Below, piece by piece: positions 9,584 to 19,650 of a stretch of 64,000 bases of DNA. Positions within the stretch are counted from its first letter, which is position 1, and every line of letters begins with the position of its first letter. This DNA comes from Photobacterium sp. TLY01 (lineage in GTDB: Bacteria; Pseudomonadota; Gammaproteobacteria; Enterobacterales; Vibrionaceae), in the NCBI RefSeq assembly GCF_021432065.1, contig NZ_CP090365.1, positions 1,116,001 through 1,180,000 of the forward strand, read 5' to 3'. The position numbers were made by a program, and so were the translations under genes. The notes beneath the pieces are model-generated. The model saw only the letters and a program-made list of their open reading frames with translations. It was not told where the DNA came from and ran no database searches.

Positions 9584-11191
9584 ATGGCAATCTTAGACAG
9601 TCATATCCAGACACATGACTCACAGTTCCGGCATAACCAGCAGGCCATGGCTGAGCTGGTCGATGAGCTTCACACTCGCCTCGCATTTCAGGTGCAGGGC
9701 GGTGGCCAGAAAGCACAGGACAGGCAAAGAAAAAAAGGCAAACTCCCCGTCAGAGAGCGGATCGACAATTTGCTTGATTCAGGCAGCCCCTTTCTTGAAA
9801 TCGGCCAGTTTGCGGCCTGGGAAGTCTATAACGAGGCCATCCCCTGCGCGGGAGTTGTGGCCGGTATTGGCCGCGTGTCCGGCACAGATGTCATGATCAT
9901 CGCCAACGATCCGAGCGTCAAAGGGGGCACTTATTACCCGCTGACCGTGAAAAAGCATTTGCGGGCACAGGAAATTGCCGAACGCTGTCACCTGCCCTGC
10001 CTGTACCTGGTCGATTCCGGCGGCGCGAACCTGCCCCATCAGGCTGAGGTTTTTCCGGACAAAGATCATTTCGGACGGATCTTTTTCAATCAGGCCAGAA
10101 TGTCAGCCAAGGGGATCCCACAGATTGCCATCGTCCTTGGCTTATGTACCGCAGGCGGTGCTTATGTGCCCGCCATGGCCGATGTCGCCATTATGGTGAA
10201 AAACCAAGGCACCATTTTTCTGGCAGGTCCGCCCCTGGTCAAAGCAGCCACCGGTGAAGATGTCAGCGCGGAAGAATTGGGAGGCGCCGATGTGCACTGT
10301 AAAACATCCGGCGTTGCTGATTATTACGCCGATGATGAGCGCCACGCCCTGGCTTTAGCCAGACAGGCGATCGCCAGTTGTCACCGTGCTGCATCACTGG
10401 CTGAACAGCCAACCTCAGTGCTGCCTCCCCGATACCCTGCCAGCGAGCTCTACGGCATTGCCGGCACCGATCTGCGCAAACAAATTGATGTCCGAGAAGT
10501 CATCGCCCGGCTGGTTGACGGGTCTGATTTTGATGAATTCAAAGCCCTGTACGGCGAAACGCTGGTCTGCGGTTTTGCCCGTTTACACGGCTACCCCATC
10601 GGTATTGTTGCCAACAACGGCATTCTGTTTTCCGAGTCTGCGCAAAAAGGGGCGCACTTCATTCAGCTATGCAGCCAGCGCAACATCCCACTGTTATTTC
10701 TGCAAAACATCACTGGATTTATGGTCGGGAAAAAATATGAAGCAGAAGGGATCGCCAAGCATGGTGCCAAGATGGTGATGGCGGTGGCCTGTGCCAATGT
10801 GCCGAAATTCACTGTCATTATCGGCGGCTCTTATGGTGCAGGTAACTACGGTATGTGTGGCCGTGCTTACGATCCCACCATGATCTGGATGTGGCCAAAC
10901 GCCCGGATATCCGTGATGGGCGGTGATCAGGCGGCCGGTGTACTGGCACAGGTCACGCGGGACAGCAAAGCGCGTCATGGCGAAACCTGGTCAGCCGAAG
11001 AGGAAGAAGCTTTCAAAGCCCCGATTAAAGCACGCTATGAGCGAGAGGGATCGCCGTATTTTGCCAGTGCCCGACTGTGGGATGACGGGATTATCGATCC
11101 CGCGCAAACCCGGGACGTACTCGGTATTGCTTTACAAGCGGTAGCCAATGCGCCTGTAGAAAATACGCAATTTGGCATATTCCGGATGTAA
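9584..11191 (+). CDS. liuB: 3-methylcrotonyl-CoA carboxylase, carboxyltransferase subunit
   Basis: Beta subunit that transfers carboxyl from carboxybiotin on LiuD to 3-methylcrotonyl-CoA. About 535 residues with two crotonase-like carboxyltransferase halves; visible motifs include [29 protein letters not shown] and [18 protein letters not shown]. The frame opens at a TTG (9539), but the ATG at 9584, preceded by AGGGACAGGC, gives the normal N-terminus MAILDSHI. Located between liuA and liuC with short spacers. Confidence 0.95.
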   Translation: MAILDSHIQTHDSQFRHNQQAMAELVDELHTRLAFQVQGGGQKAQDRQRKKGKLPVRERIDNLLDSGSPFLEIGQFAAWEVYNEAIPCAGVVAGIGRVSGTDVMIIANDPSVKGGTYYPLTVKKHLRAQEIAERCHLPCLYLVDSGGANLPHQAEVFPDKDHFGRIFFNQARMSAKGIPQIAIVLGLCTAGGAYVPAMADVAIMVKNQGTIFLAGPPLVKAATGEDVSAEELGGADVHCKTSGVADYYADDERHALALARQAIASCHRAASLAEQPTSVLPPRYPASELYGIAGTDLRKQIDVREVIARLVDGSDFDEFKALYGETLVCGFARLHGYPIGIVANNGILFSESAQKGAHFIQLCSQRNIPLLFLQNITGFMVGKKYEAEGIAKHGAKMVMAVACANVPKFTVIIGGSYGAGNYGMCGRAYDPTMIWMWPNARISVMGGDQAAGVLAQVTRDSKARHGETWSAEEEEAFKAPIKARYEREGSPYFASARLWDDGIIDPAQTRDVLGIALQAVANAPVENTQFGIFRM

Positions 11192-11216
11192 CCGCCGACA
11201 ACTGTGAGGAGGGAAT

Positions 11217-12125
11217 ATGACCTCTAAAATTACCCCGGTGTTTCAGTACAGCGATACCGCAGAAATTCTCCATGCGACAGCCAGTGACCCTGTGCTCTGC
11301 ACCATCAGCCGTCAGGGAGTTGCCACACTCACACTGAACCGTCCGGATAAAGCGAACGCCTTTGATGATCAGCTGATTGCGGCAATTCGGCATTATCTGC
11401 AGCAATTGGCAAGCCGTGCTGAGGTATCCGCACTCGTGTTACGGGCGGAAGGCAAACATTTCTCGGCCGGTGCTGATTTGCGCTGGATGAAAGCCATGGC
11501 ACGGAAAAAACGCCATGACAACCTGAATGACGCGCAGGCGCTGGCCTGGTTGATGAATGAGCTGGACACCTTTCCTCACCCCACCATAGCTGTGGTGCAG
11601 GGGTCGGCTTTTGGTGGTGCGCTGGGTCTGATCTGCTGTTGCGATATTGCCCTGGGCAGCCAGGATGCGCGCTTTTCTCTCAGCGAAGTCAAACTCGGAC
11701 TGATTCCTGCAACCATTGCCCCGTACGTCTGCCGTACCATTGGCCAGCGTCAGGCCAGACGATTGATGCTCACCGCTGAAACTGTGGATGCTGACACAGC
11801 GCGTCAGTTGGGCATCCTTCATGAAATCTGCGATTCAAATGATAAGAATACCGCCGATTCTGCAAGCTTATTCGATGAGATGCTGCAACAGACCCTTGAT
11901 CGCTTGTTGGCGAACAGCCCGGCGGCGATGGCTCAGGTCAAAACCCTGTGCAAGCTGTGTGAACAGCGGCCGATCGATACGGATCTGATTCGGCAAACCA
12001 GTGAAATGATCGCCGATATCCGGGTTTCCCCTCAGGGACAGGAAGGACTGAACGCATTTTTTGACAAGCGTCATCCATCCTGGGTGACAAACAATACGGC
12101 TGGGCAAGGAGACCACAATGAGTAA
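11217..12125 (+). CDS. liuC: Methylglutaconyl-CoA hydratase (crotonase family)
   Basis: Hydrates 3-methylglutaconyl-CoA to HMG-CoA. 302 residues, slightly long because of a ~25-residue N-terminal extension before the crotonase core. Core motifs are GKHFSAGADLRWMKAM, VQGSAFGGALGLICCCD and SEVKLGLIPATIAPYV. Strong GAGGAGG ribosome site before the ATG. Its end overlaps the start of liuD by 8 bp, implying translational coupling. Confidence 0.93.
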   Translation: MTSKITPVFQYSDTAEILHATASDPVLCTISRQGVATLTLNRPDKANAFDDQLIAAIRHYLQQLASRAEVSALVLRAEGKHFSAGADLRWMKAMARKKRHDNLNDAQALAWLMNELDTFPHPTIAVVQGSAFGGALGLICCCDIALGSQDARFSLSEVKLGLIPATIAPYVCRTIGQRQARRLMLTAETVDADTARQLGILHEICDSNDKNTADSASLFDEMLQQTLDRLLANSPAAMAQVKTLCKLCEQRPIDTDLIRQTSEMIADIRVSPQGQEGLNAFFDKRHPSWVTNNTAGQGDHNE

Positions 12126-14310
12126 ACCAGAGGACTTGCAACCCGTTTCTGAACATCCTGCTCTTGCCCCTCAACACACAAGGATACGCGACATGGGCAA
12201 TTCACTGACACCTATCCGTCGCTTGCTGATTGCCAATCGGGGAGAAATTGCCTGTCGGGTGATTCACTCTGCCCAGCTCATGGGTATCACCACAATTGCG
12301 GTGTATTCTGATGCCGATCGCCATGCCAGGCATGTCCGCATGGCGGACGAAGCGCTGTATATCGGCCCGTCCCCTGCTCTGGATTCTTATTTGGCTATCG
12401 ATAAGCTGATCAATGCTGCGAAAAACAGCAAAGCTGACGCTGTGCATCCCGGTTACGGTTTTTTGTCTGAAAATGTGGCGTTTGCCAGCGCCTGCCAGCA
12501 ACACAGCATTATCTTTGTCGGACCGGGTCCGGATGCCATGGCGGCGATGAGCTCAAAATCCGATGCCAAGGCCATCATGGAAACAGCAGGTGTTCCCCTG
12601 CTGCCCGGCTACCATGGCGAAGATGACAGCCTGACTAATTTAACCGCCGAAGCGAGCCGCATTGGTTTTCCTGTCATCCTGAAACCAGCGCTGGGTGGCG
12701 GTGGGAAAGGCATGAAAATTGTGTATCAGCAGAGCGAACTTGCCGAGGCTGTGCTATCGGCAAAGCGGGAAGCAAAATCCGCTTTTGGAGATGACCACTT
12801 ACTGTTAGAGAAATACCTGACTGAGCCCCGTCATATCGAAGTCCAGATTTTTGCTGATCAGCACGGCCACTGTGTTTATCTCTCGGATCGGGACTGTTCT
12901 GTTCAGCGACGCCACCAGAAAATTATCGAAGAAGCACCAGCGCCCGGCCTCAGCGACGCACTTCGCCAGCAAATGGGCGAAGCGGCGGTTCAGGCCGCAC
13001 AGGCCATCGACTATGTCGGTGCCGGGACGGTCGAATTTCTGTATGACGCCCGGCAGCACACCTACTTCTTCATGGAAATGAACACCCGGTTGCAGGTCGA
13101 GCATCCGGTGACTGAAATGATCACAGGTCAGGATTTGGTGCAATGGCAGATTCGGGTTGCCGAAGGCAAACCCTTACCGCTGACCCAGTCTGAGATCCGA
13201 CATCAGGGACATGCCGTAGAAGCCAGGCTTTATGCCGAAGATACACAGCACGGCTTTCTTCCCGCCTCTGGCCTGATTCACTTTCTCAGTGAGCCGAATT
13301 CCGGGGCATTTTCTGTGGGTGCGACGCACACAAACCGCGTACGCATCGACAGCGGCATCACACAAGGTGACACCGTCACAACATATTACGATCCGATGCT
13401 GGCGAAAGTGATTGCGTGGGGTGAAGACAGAACTTCTGCGCTCCATCAATTGCAATCTGTCTTGTCGCGTTATCAACTCGGCGGAGTTGCCACCAATATC
13501 AGTTATCTGCAGCGAATTCTGGCTCACCCGTCTTTTATTCAGGGTGAACTGTCCACGCATTTTATCGAACAGCATCAAGACGTCCTGCAGGCACAGGTTG
13601 ACAGCACTATCGACGTACAGACATCAGATGGCGCAGGTTATCAGTTACCCCGTCACTTAGTGCTCAGCGCAGCCAGTCTGTGTCTGCTGCAGAACGCAAC
13701 AGATCACCAGACCGGCTGGCGGCTCAACCAACCGGCACAGCACCTGATCACTTTGTATGATGCTGAAATGGCTGCAAACACTTTTCGTTTCATCACTGAC
13801 AATGACGATCGTAACCAGCTATGCCTTACCCAGTGTTCAGTCGGTTCTTCGCTGCATGCAAGGCATGACGAACAGGTGCTATCCCCGCTGCTCTTGCGCT
13901 TGCTGGCAGCAGACTCGGTTCAGCAGGTTACGGACGTGACCCTTGAAGTTGATGGAAAACACGAGCAGATTCGTCTTGTCTTCGATCATGCGGCACAAAC
14001 TGTCTTGTCATTTACCGAACAGGAGCAATACGCTTATCAGCTCCGTCCAATTTTCGGCGCACATGAGTCCGGCGCCAAAGACAGTCCTACCGCGCCTTTA
14101 AATGGCATCGTAGCAGAAGTACTGTGCCAGCCGGGCGACAAGGTAGAAAAAGATCAGGGCCTGATTGTGATTGAAGCCATGAAAATGGAATACACAGTCC
14201 GCGCTCCCCATCAGGGCCAGGTACTCGCCGTGTTAGCAGGCGCAGGGGATCAGGTACAACATGGTCAGGAGCTGGTGCAAATCAGTCCAGCGACCGATGC
14301 AGTCGATTGA
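12118..14310 (+). CDS. liuD: 3-methylcrotonyl-CoA carboxylase, biotin-carrying subunit
   Basis: Alpha subunit: biotin carboxylase plus biotin carrier domain. Biotin carboxylase N-domain begins RRLLIANRGEIACRVI, the ATP-grasp glycine loop is LGGGGKGMKIV (near 195), and the EMNTRLQVEHPVTEMITG motif is near 320. The biotinyl lysine lies in IEAMKMEYTV near residue 686. 730 residues, slightly long because of an unusual 25-residue leader; the ATG at 12193, preceded by AAGGATACG, would remove it. GGAGACCACA supports the ATG at 12118, which overlaps liuC. Confidence 0.94.
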   Translation: MSKPEDLQPVSEHPALAPQHTRIRDMGNSLTPIRRLLIANRGEIACRVIHSAQLMGITTIAVYSDADRHARHVRMADEALYIGPSPALDSYLAIDKLINAAKNSKADAVHPGYGFLSENVAFASACQQHSIIFVGPGPDAMAAMSSKSDAKAIMETAGVPLLPGYHGEDDSLTNLTAEASRIGFPVILKPALGGGGKGMKIVYQQSELAEAVLSAKREAKSAFGDDHLLLEKYLTEPRHIEVQIFADQHGHCVYLSDRDCSVQRRHQKIIEEAPAPGLSDALRQQMGEAAVQAAQAIDYVGAGTVEFLYDARQHTYFFMEMNTRLQVEHPVTEMITGQDLVQWQIRVAEGKPLPLTQSEIRHQGHAVEARLYAEDTQHGFLPASGLIHFLSEPNSGAFSVGATHTNRVRIDSGITQGDTVTTYYDPMLAKVIAWGEDRTSALHQLQSVLSRYQLGGVATNISYLQRILAHPSFIQGELSTHFIEQHQDVLQAQVDSTIDVQTSDGAGYQLPRHLVLSAASLCLLQNATDHQTGWRLNQPAQHLITLYDAEMAANTFRFITDNDDRNQLCLTQCSVGSSLHARHDEQVLSPLLLRLLAADSVQQVTDVTLEVDGKHEQIRLVFDHAAQTVLSFTEQEQYAYQLRPIFGAHESGAKDSPTAPLNGIVAEVLCQPGDKVEKDQGLIVIEAMKMEYTVRAPHQGQVLAVLAGAGDQVQHGQELVQISPATDAVD

Positions 14311-14328
14311 AACCAGAGTGTGTAAACA

Positions 14329-15258
14329 ATGACAACTTTTTTTCCTGCCACCAGCGATCTGCCGAGTCGGGTGAAAATCGTCGAGGTCGGCCCGAGAGAC
14401 GGTCTTCAGAATGAAGCCAATGTCAGCCTCAGCGATAAAGTTCAGCTCATTGATATGCTGTCCGCCACAGGGCTGACACATATTGAATCCGGTGCTTTCG
14501 TTTCACCCAAATGGGTGCCGCAGATGGCCGACTCAAGCGAGGTACTTCGGAGCATTCACAGAAAACCTGGGATTGTCTACTCTGCCCTGACACCCAATGC
14601 CAAAGGCGTTGATCTCGCCATTGCAGCCGGCGCTGATGAAATTGCGATTTTTGCCGCCGCGTCGGAAAGCTTCAGCCAGAAGAACATCAACTGCAGTATT
14701 GCCGAAAGCCTGGTTCGTTTCGAGCCTGTATTACTGAAAGCCAAAGCACACCAGCTCCGCGTTCGCGGTTATCTTTCCTGCGTCACGGATTGCCCTTACG
14801 AAGGACAGACGGCACCGGCGCAAGTTGCCAGTGTTGCCAAACTGCTGTATCAGATGGGCTGTGATGAAGTGTCACTGGGCGATACGGTTGGTAAAGCCAC
14901 GCCGCTACGGTTTGCCCGTATGCTGGACGCCTGCCTTTCTCATATTCCAGTGGATGCGCTGGCAGTCCATTGCCACAACACCTGGGGTCAGGCACTGGCA
15001 AATATTTATCAGTCACTGCTGATGGGGATCTCGACTGTGGATGCCAGCGTCGCGGGTCTCGGCGGGTGCCCGTATGCGCCGGGCGCAAGCGGTAATGTGG
15101 CGACCGAAGATGTGGTGTACCTATGCGAACAATCCGGGATTTCAACGGGCGTTGATCTTATGAAGCTGGCTCAGGCGGGCGAGTTCATTTGCAGGCAATT
15201 GGGTAAACCCCCGGCTTCCAATGCCGCATTGGCACTATTATTCGCAAGCAAAGCGTAG
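14329..15258 (+). CDS. liuE: Hydroxymethylglutaryl-CoA lyase
   Basis: Splits HMG-CoA into acetoacetate and acetyl-CoA, finishing leucine degradation. 309 residues of TIM barrel: [12 protein letters not shown] near 18 (metal/catalytic aspartate), [20 protein letters not shown] (metal histidines near 220) and the signature [19 protein letters not shown] with the catalytic cysteine near 250. Last gene of the operon, followed by a strong terminator. Confidence 0.96.
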   Translation: MTTFFPATSDLPSRVKIVEVGPRDGLQNEANVSLSDKVQLIDMLSATGLTHIESGAFVSPKWVPQMADSSEVLRSIHRKPGIVYSALTPNAKGVDLAIAAGADEIAIFAAASESFSQKNINCSIAESLVRFEPVLLKAKAHQLRVRGYLSCVTDCPYEGQTAPAQVASVAKLLYQMGCDEVSLGDTVGKATPLRFARMLDACLSHIPVDALAVHCHNTWGQALANIYQSLLMGISTVDASVAGLGGCPYAPGASGNVATEDVVYLCEQSGISTGVDLMKLAQAGEFICRQLGKPPASNAALALLFASKA

Positions 15259-15293
15259 CAGGCAAAGCGGGTATTAATCCCTCCTGACGGGTT

Positions 15294-15330
15294 AAAAATA
15301 TGGCCAACCCAATGGCTGGCCATATTTTTT
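15294..15330 (+). terminator. Rho-independent terminator after liuE
   Basis: Stem AATATGGCCA / TGGCCATATT with a short loop (acccaatggc), followed by a run of Ts. Well formed on the plus strand; the A-run on the 5' side means it can also end the opposing gene at 15347. Confidence 0.9.
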
Positions 15331-15346
15331 ACTCCGGTGAGGCAAG

Positions 15347-15622
15347 TCAGTCAGAGCGTAAATATCGCTGCTCTGCTTCCAGCTCATTCACCACTCGCCA
15401 TACCTTCTGCTCACGTCGTTGCTTTGTATCCGATGACATAGTCAATCCGGCACCTTTCAGCGAATCTTCAGGCCCGACATACTGATCGATATGCTCATTA
15501 AACAGAGTCCGAAACTCTTCCATCGTCGGCATGCAATAGTGTTCGTTTTCGTAGACTTCGAAAATATGTTCTACTTTTAGTGAGATATCACGTTTGATTC
15601 CATCAAAATCTGACATATCCAT
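15347..15622 (-). CDS. Conserved-looking hypothetical protein, 91 aa
   Basis: Small acidic cytosolic protein of unknown function, beginning MDMSDFDGIKRDISLK. It is predicted largely helical and has no signal peptide or membrane segment. The frame extends upstream to 15646, but AGGTGTAAG sits correctly before the ATG at 15622. Stand-alone gene, convergent with the liu operon and sharing its terminator. I do not recognise a named family. Confidence 0.65.
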   Translation of the reverse strand: MDMSDFDGIKRDISLKVEHIFEVYENEHYCMPTMEEFRTLFNEHIDQYVGPEDSLKGAGLTMSSDTKQRREQKVWRVVNELEAEQRYLRSD

Positions 15623-15953
15623 CTTACACCTCACCACCAATTCCAATAACCCATACAGACTTGTACAGATTTTCTAATCCAGATTAGTGTAGCCCAGTTC
15701 TGTGACAATAAAGTTGCCGTTTGAAGGACAAAATAGTCGCAAATCATTCCTATTTGCGATAACTCACCGCGGCAAAAGCGTTTTCCCCCCAACCTGACTG
15801 AACGCCTGTTGAGCAATTTCATTTGTTACTTACAAAAATCCGATCATCTTCGAATTTTTAATTCTCAATATTAAATGGCTTCGTCCTGCGCCTGATGGCT
15901 ATACTCAAATGGCTTGAGTTTCAATTTGTTAGCATTCGGTTTCGAGGGCTTAC
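15623..15953. other. Intergenic region, divergent promoters presumed
   Basis: About 330 bp between two divergent genes (15622 leftward, 15954 rightward). It is AT-rich towards the right, as expected for promoters. An open frame at 15631-15822 has no ribosome site and no protein-like composition. I see no repeat, RNA gene or recognisable operator here. Confidence 0.5.
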
Positions 15954-16997
15954 ATGAGATGTCTGCTACTTTTCAGGACCATACTGATACCGGCCATCTG
16001 GCTTGCATTGCCTGTGGTGTGTCTGGCCGATGACCCGCCAGAGACAGATCCCCGGCTGCTTTACGAAGAGGGACCGGAAGACATCATCTTTTCAGACTGG
16101 CTGGAAGACACCCAAACCTCCCTGTCTGAAACCATTATCGACATGAGCTCAAATATCGACCATTTTCTCAGTCTCGAAGACGATGAAGAGCCAATGATCA
16201 ATGAAAGTTACCTGCGAATTCGTATTCAACCGAACTACTCACACAGGGAATACTTTGAATTTGACTCAAGTGTCTCTTTGCGTATGGATCTGCCTCACAC
16301 AGAAAAAAACTGGAAGCTGATCTTTGAAACCGACCCGGAAGATTTCGAAAGCCTGGAAGACAAAGAACGCGGACTGGTAGAAACCACCCGTACCGGCAAC
16401 CGCGGTGCTATTGGCGGCGTCCGGCTTGAAAGCCGTCAGGTTGGTGAATGGTATGCCGATTTTGATGTCGGTCTGAAACTCCGTTTGCCGTTGGATCCTT
16501 TTACCCGGGCACATTTCCGACGTGTGGACAAACTCGGTGCAGGTTGGACGGCTCTGTTACAACAGGAAGTTTTTTATTTCCACAGCCGAGGCCCCGGCAG
16601 CGTCACGTCTGCTGACTTCTATTACGCTGTCGATCCCACAGAACTGACCATTCTCAGAGCCGGAACAAGTGCACAATTTCTGGATGATGACAATAACTGG
16701 CAGTTCGTGAATCTTGCCGAGATTTATGACAGAGTCAGCAGCCGTAATCTGTTCACTTACACCATAGGTGTCAGCGCAAACAGCCGGCCCGATCTCGCGG
16801 TTGAAAACGCCTGGGTCGCCTTTAGCTGGCAACGCCGGCTCCATAAAAACTGGCTGTATATGAAGCTCACCCCCACCATCAACTTTCAGGAAGAATTCGA
16901 CTATAAAGCCAACCCTGGCCTTCTGGCCGAAATAGAGCTGTATTTCACCAAAAACCGGCAGTTTAATCAGCTTTACCGCAGCATTCCACGCCCCTGA
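15954..16997 (+). CDS. Exported protein of unknown function, probable outer-membrane barrel
   Basis: 347 residues with a signal peptide (RCLLLFRTILIPAIWLALPV, cleavage probably after CLA). The mature protein is acidic at first (about 25-80, many D/E), then alternates short aromatic-rich strands such as YLRIRIQPNYSHREYFEFD, ending in a charged tail. This pattern suggests an outer-membrane beta structure. I do not recognise a named family; homologues in vibrios are usually annotated as hypothetical. ATG with CGAGGG upstream. Confidence 0.75.
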   Translation: MRCLLLFRTILIPAIWLALPVVCLADDPPETDPRLLYEEGPEDIIFSDWLEDTQTSLSETIIDMSSNIDHFLSLEDDEEPMINESYLRIRIQPNYSHREYFEFDSSVSLRMDLPHTEKNWKLIFETDPEDFESLEDKERGLVETTRTGNRGAIGGVRLESRQVGEWYADFDVGLKLRLPLDPFTRAHFRRVDKLGAGWTALLQQEVFYFHSRGPGSVTSADFYYAVDPTELTILRAGTSAQFLDDDNNWQFVNLAEIYDRVSSRNLFTYTIGVSANSRPDLAVENAWVAFSWQRRLHKNWLYMKLTPTINFQEEFDYKANPGLLAEIELYFTKNRQFNQLYRSIPRP

Positions 16998-17218
16998 TGT
17001 TACGACAGGGTAAACCACTCAAAGCCAGTGTGTAACAAATCGGTTCCAGAACGAATAGTTAAGGCGAAGTCCCCTCTGGGTTGTTACAATGCCGGCCATG
17101 ATGCCTGCAAGCACGGTTCGATATATCACATGAACACAGCTGACTTTCATGGCAGACCGTGCTAACCCCTCATTCTTCGTGGTTAGTCAGATTCACCACC
17201 GATTACAGGACACATAAC

Positions 17219-18640
17219 TTGAGCCATGCCGACATTGCTTCGACCTCGTCGAACGATAACCCGTTGCTATTTTCAGCGCTGCCATTAAAGACTGAACTGC
17301 TGGAAAACCTAGCCACCATTGGTTTTACTGAAATGACGCCGATTCAGGCACAAAGCCTGCCATCCATCCTCAACGGCAACGATGTCATCGGCCAGGGCAA
17401 GACTGGTTCAGGTAAAACCGCCACTTTTGGACTGGGTTTACTCAACAAACTGGATGTAAAACGGTTTCGTATTCAGTCGCTTGTACTGTGCCCGACCCGC
17501 GAACTGGCCGATCAGGTCGCGCAGGACATCCGGACGCTGGCTCGCGGAATTCACAACATCAAAGTGCTGACCCTGTGTGGCGGTGTGCCTATGGGCCGGC
17601 AAATCGGCTCTCTGGAACACGGTGCCCATATTATCGTTGGTACGCCTGGTCGCGTGCTCGATCACTTAGAGCGTGGCCGTTTAAGCCTGAGCAATCTGAA
17701 TATGCTGGTGCTGGATGAAGCCGATCGCATGCTGGAAATGGGTTTCCAGCCCGCATTGGACGCCATCATTGAACAGGCCCCGCAACAGCGGCAGACCCTG
17801 CTGTTCAGTGCCACGTTTCCAAAGCAGATCCAGTCTGTTGCGGAACAAATCCTTCACAAACCTGTGACGGTGAAAGTCGCCTCGACGCATGAAAAAAGCA
17901 CCATTGCCCAGTCCTTTTACCGTTTGGAAGACAACCAAGCGCGCATGCAGGCATTGCGACTGCTGCTGCTGGACAAGCAACCGGAAAGCGCCGTGGTGTT
18001 CTGTAATACCAAGCGCGAAACCCAGCAGGTTGCCGATGAATTAGCCAATTACGGCTTCAGTGTGTTAGCGCTGCACGGCGATCTGGAACAAAGAGACAGA
18101 GATCAGACGCTACTGCAATTTGCCAATAAGAGTGCCTGTATTCTGGTGGCCACAGATGTAGCAGCCCGCGGACTGGATATTGATGCATTAGACGCCGTCT
18201 TCAACTACCACATGGCCCACGATACCGAGGTGTACATTCACCGTATCGGTCGAACAGGCCGTGCTGGCAGCCAGGGGAACGCGTACACCTTCTATGGCGA
18301 AAAAGATGGCTACAAGATGGCGTTGCTGTCTGATCATTTTGAACGCGAGATCACCAGCGATCCGCTGCCTCCAGTGACGTTACTGAATAACAGACCGGCA
18401 GTACCTGCCATGGTCACCCTTCAGATTGATGGCGGCAAGAAGCAAAAACTGCGTCCTGGTGACATTCTGGGTGCACTCACAAGCAATAACGGCATTGAAG
18501 GTTCGCAAGTCGGAAAAATTCACATTACCGATTTTCGCGCTTATGTAGCTGTTGACAGAAAAGTCATGAAAAAAGCGCTTGCTAAGATCACCAGTGATAA
18601 AATCAAAAGCCGCTCTTACCGGGCCAGAGCTTTACGCTAA
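17219..18640 (+). CDS. dbpA: ATP-dependent RNA helicase DbpA
   Basis: DEAD-box helicase acting on 23S rRNA hairpin 92 in large-subunit assembly. Motifs in order: Q-motif FTEMTPIQAQSLP, Walker A GQGKTGSGKTATF, PTRELA, VLDEADRMLEMGF, SATFP, ATDVAARGLD, HRIGRTGRAG. The C-terminal ~75 residues match the DbpA RNA-binding domain (KQKLRPGDILGALTS, GKIHITDFRAYVAV). There is no ATG near the expected N-terminus. The frame opens at GTG 17159, but the TTG at 17219 has ACAGGA at good spacing, so I prefer it. Confidence 0.92.
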   Translation: MSHADIASTSSNDNPLLFSALPLKTELLENLATIGFTEMTPIQAQSLPSILNGNDVIGQGKTGSGKTATFGLGLLNKLDVKRFRIQSLVLCPTRELADQVAQDIRTLARGIHNIKVLTLCGGVPMGRQIGSLEHGAHIIVGTPGRVLDHLERGRLSLSNLNMLVLDEADRMLEMGFQPALDAIIEQAPQQRQTLLFSATFPKQIQSVAEQILHKPVTVKVASTHEKSTIAQSFYRLEDNQARMQALRLLLLDKQPESAVVFCNTKRETQQVADELANYGFSVLALHGDLEQRDRDQTLLQFANKSACILVATDVAARGLDIDALDAVFNYHMAHDTEVYIHRIGRTGRAGSQGNAYTFYGEKDGYKMALLSDHFEREITSDPLPPVTLLNNRPAVPAMVTLQIDGGKKQKLRPGDILGALTSNNGIEGSQVGKIHITDFRAYVAVDRKVMKKALAKITSDKIKSRSYRARALR

Positions 18641-18693
18641 TGACGGATTAATAGCTGTTGGCTGTTGAATGAGCCCTCAGACCATAGCGTATG

Positions 18694-18732
18694 AAAAACG
18701 GACCGTCATTCACTGTGACGGTCCGTTTTTTT
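18694..18732. terminator. Bidirectional terminator between dbpA and tauE-like gene
   Basis: AAAAACGGACCGTCA followed by a 7-nt loop and TGACGGTCCGTTTTTTT. The long perfect stem has an A-run on one side and a T-run on the other, suiting the two convergent genes. Confidence 0.92.
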
Positions 18733-18753
18733 CAGCACCGATTCGTTGAGCGA

Positions 18754-19563
18754 TCAGTGCCCGGTTACGAAAGCAAGTACCGGTCCTGTTCCTGTTTCGT
18801 AAATCAGTTTCACCGTCATCAATAAGGTGACCGTGATAAAGATTGGCCGCACCACTCTGTCGCCGTTGCGAATCACGACTTTGCTACCCAACACAGACCC
18901 CAGCACCTGGGCGACGCCCATGATCAGCCCAATCTGATAATTCACACTGCTGATTGAGATAAAGAAAATCAGCGACACCAGATTGCCCATCAGATTTAAT
19001 GGTTTCGTGGCAATACTGGCCTGCTTGATCGTGTATCCCAGCAAGATGGCAAATGCGATCATCCAGATCGCCCCTGTGCCCGGCCCGAAAAAGCCATTAT
19101 AGAAGCCAATGATCAGCCCCATAGACAACATGAAGGTCCGGGACGAGACCTTCGCCTGCTGCGCCACAACATTCTTCAGACGCTTAGACAAAATGGAATA
19201 AACAGTAATAGCAACCATCAGAACAGGCAGCAGCGCCCTCAGAATGTCCGCCGGGAACAAGCTGACGGCAAACGAACCCGCCGTTGCCCCAATTGCCGTT
19301 GCTATCATGCCAAGCAACAGGCCGGCGAGGTTCACTTCTTTGTGCCATAAGTAGGTCACAAAGGATGTCAGTTCACCAATCACTGCCTGTAAGCGATTCG
19401 TCCCCAACGCCGTCAGCGGTGGCACACCCGCCAGCAAGAGACTCGGCACCGTAATTAAACCACCGCCACCAGCAATAGCATCGACAATTCCGGCAATGAA
19501 TGCCGCACAGAACAGCATCAGTAACACGCTGTCTGAAGGAGCAAAGGCCAGGGATTCCAACAT
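18754..19563 (-). CDS. TauE/SafE-family membrane exporter
   Basis: Inner-membrane anion exporter of the TauE/SafE (DUF81) family, 269 residues with about eight hydrophobic segments. Family features: an N-terminal helix with GIVDAIAGGGGLITVPSLL, LGTNRLQAVIGE, and the mirrored second half GFYNGFFGPGTGAIWM. Directly downstream of the TauD-type dioxygenase gene (about 90 bp), which suggests export of sulfite or another sulfur or organic anion released by that enzyme. Substrate is not provable here. Confidence 0.9.
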   Translation of the reverse strand: MLESLAFAPSDSVLLMLFCAAFIAGIVDAIAGGGGLITVPSLLLAGVPPLTALGTNRLQAVIGELTSFVTYLWHKEVNLAGLLLGMIATAIGATAGSFAVSLFPADILRALLPVLMVAITVYSILSKRLKNVVAQQAKVSSRTFMLSMGLIIGFYNGFFGPGTGAIWMIAFAILLGYTIKQASIATKPLNLMGNLVSLIFFISISSVNYQIGLIMGVAQVLGSVLGSKVVIRNGDRVVRPIFITVTLLMTVKLIYETGTGPVLAFVTGH

Positions 19564-19650
19564 AGTTTTTCCTTACTTTTTTAACGACTTTATTCATCAA
19601 CGCCATGCACAGCGCTCCAGCCGTTTTTGAGCGCCGTGCATGTCTGTTGT

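Noticed and set aside
15631-15822. 63-codon minus-strand frame in the intergenic region
   Set aside because: No ribosome site and unlikely composition; lies in a presumed promoter region.
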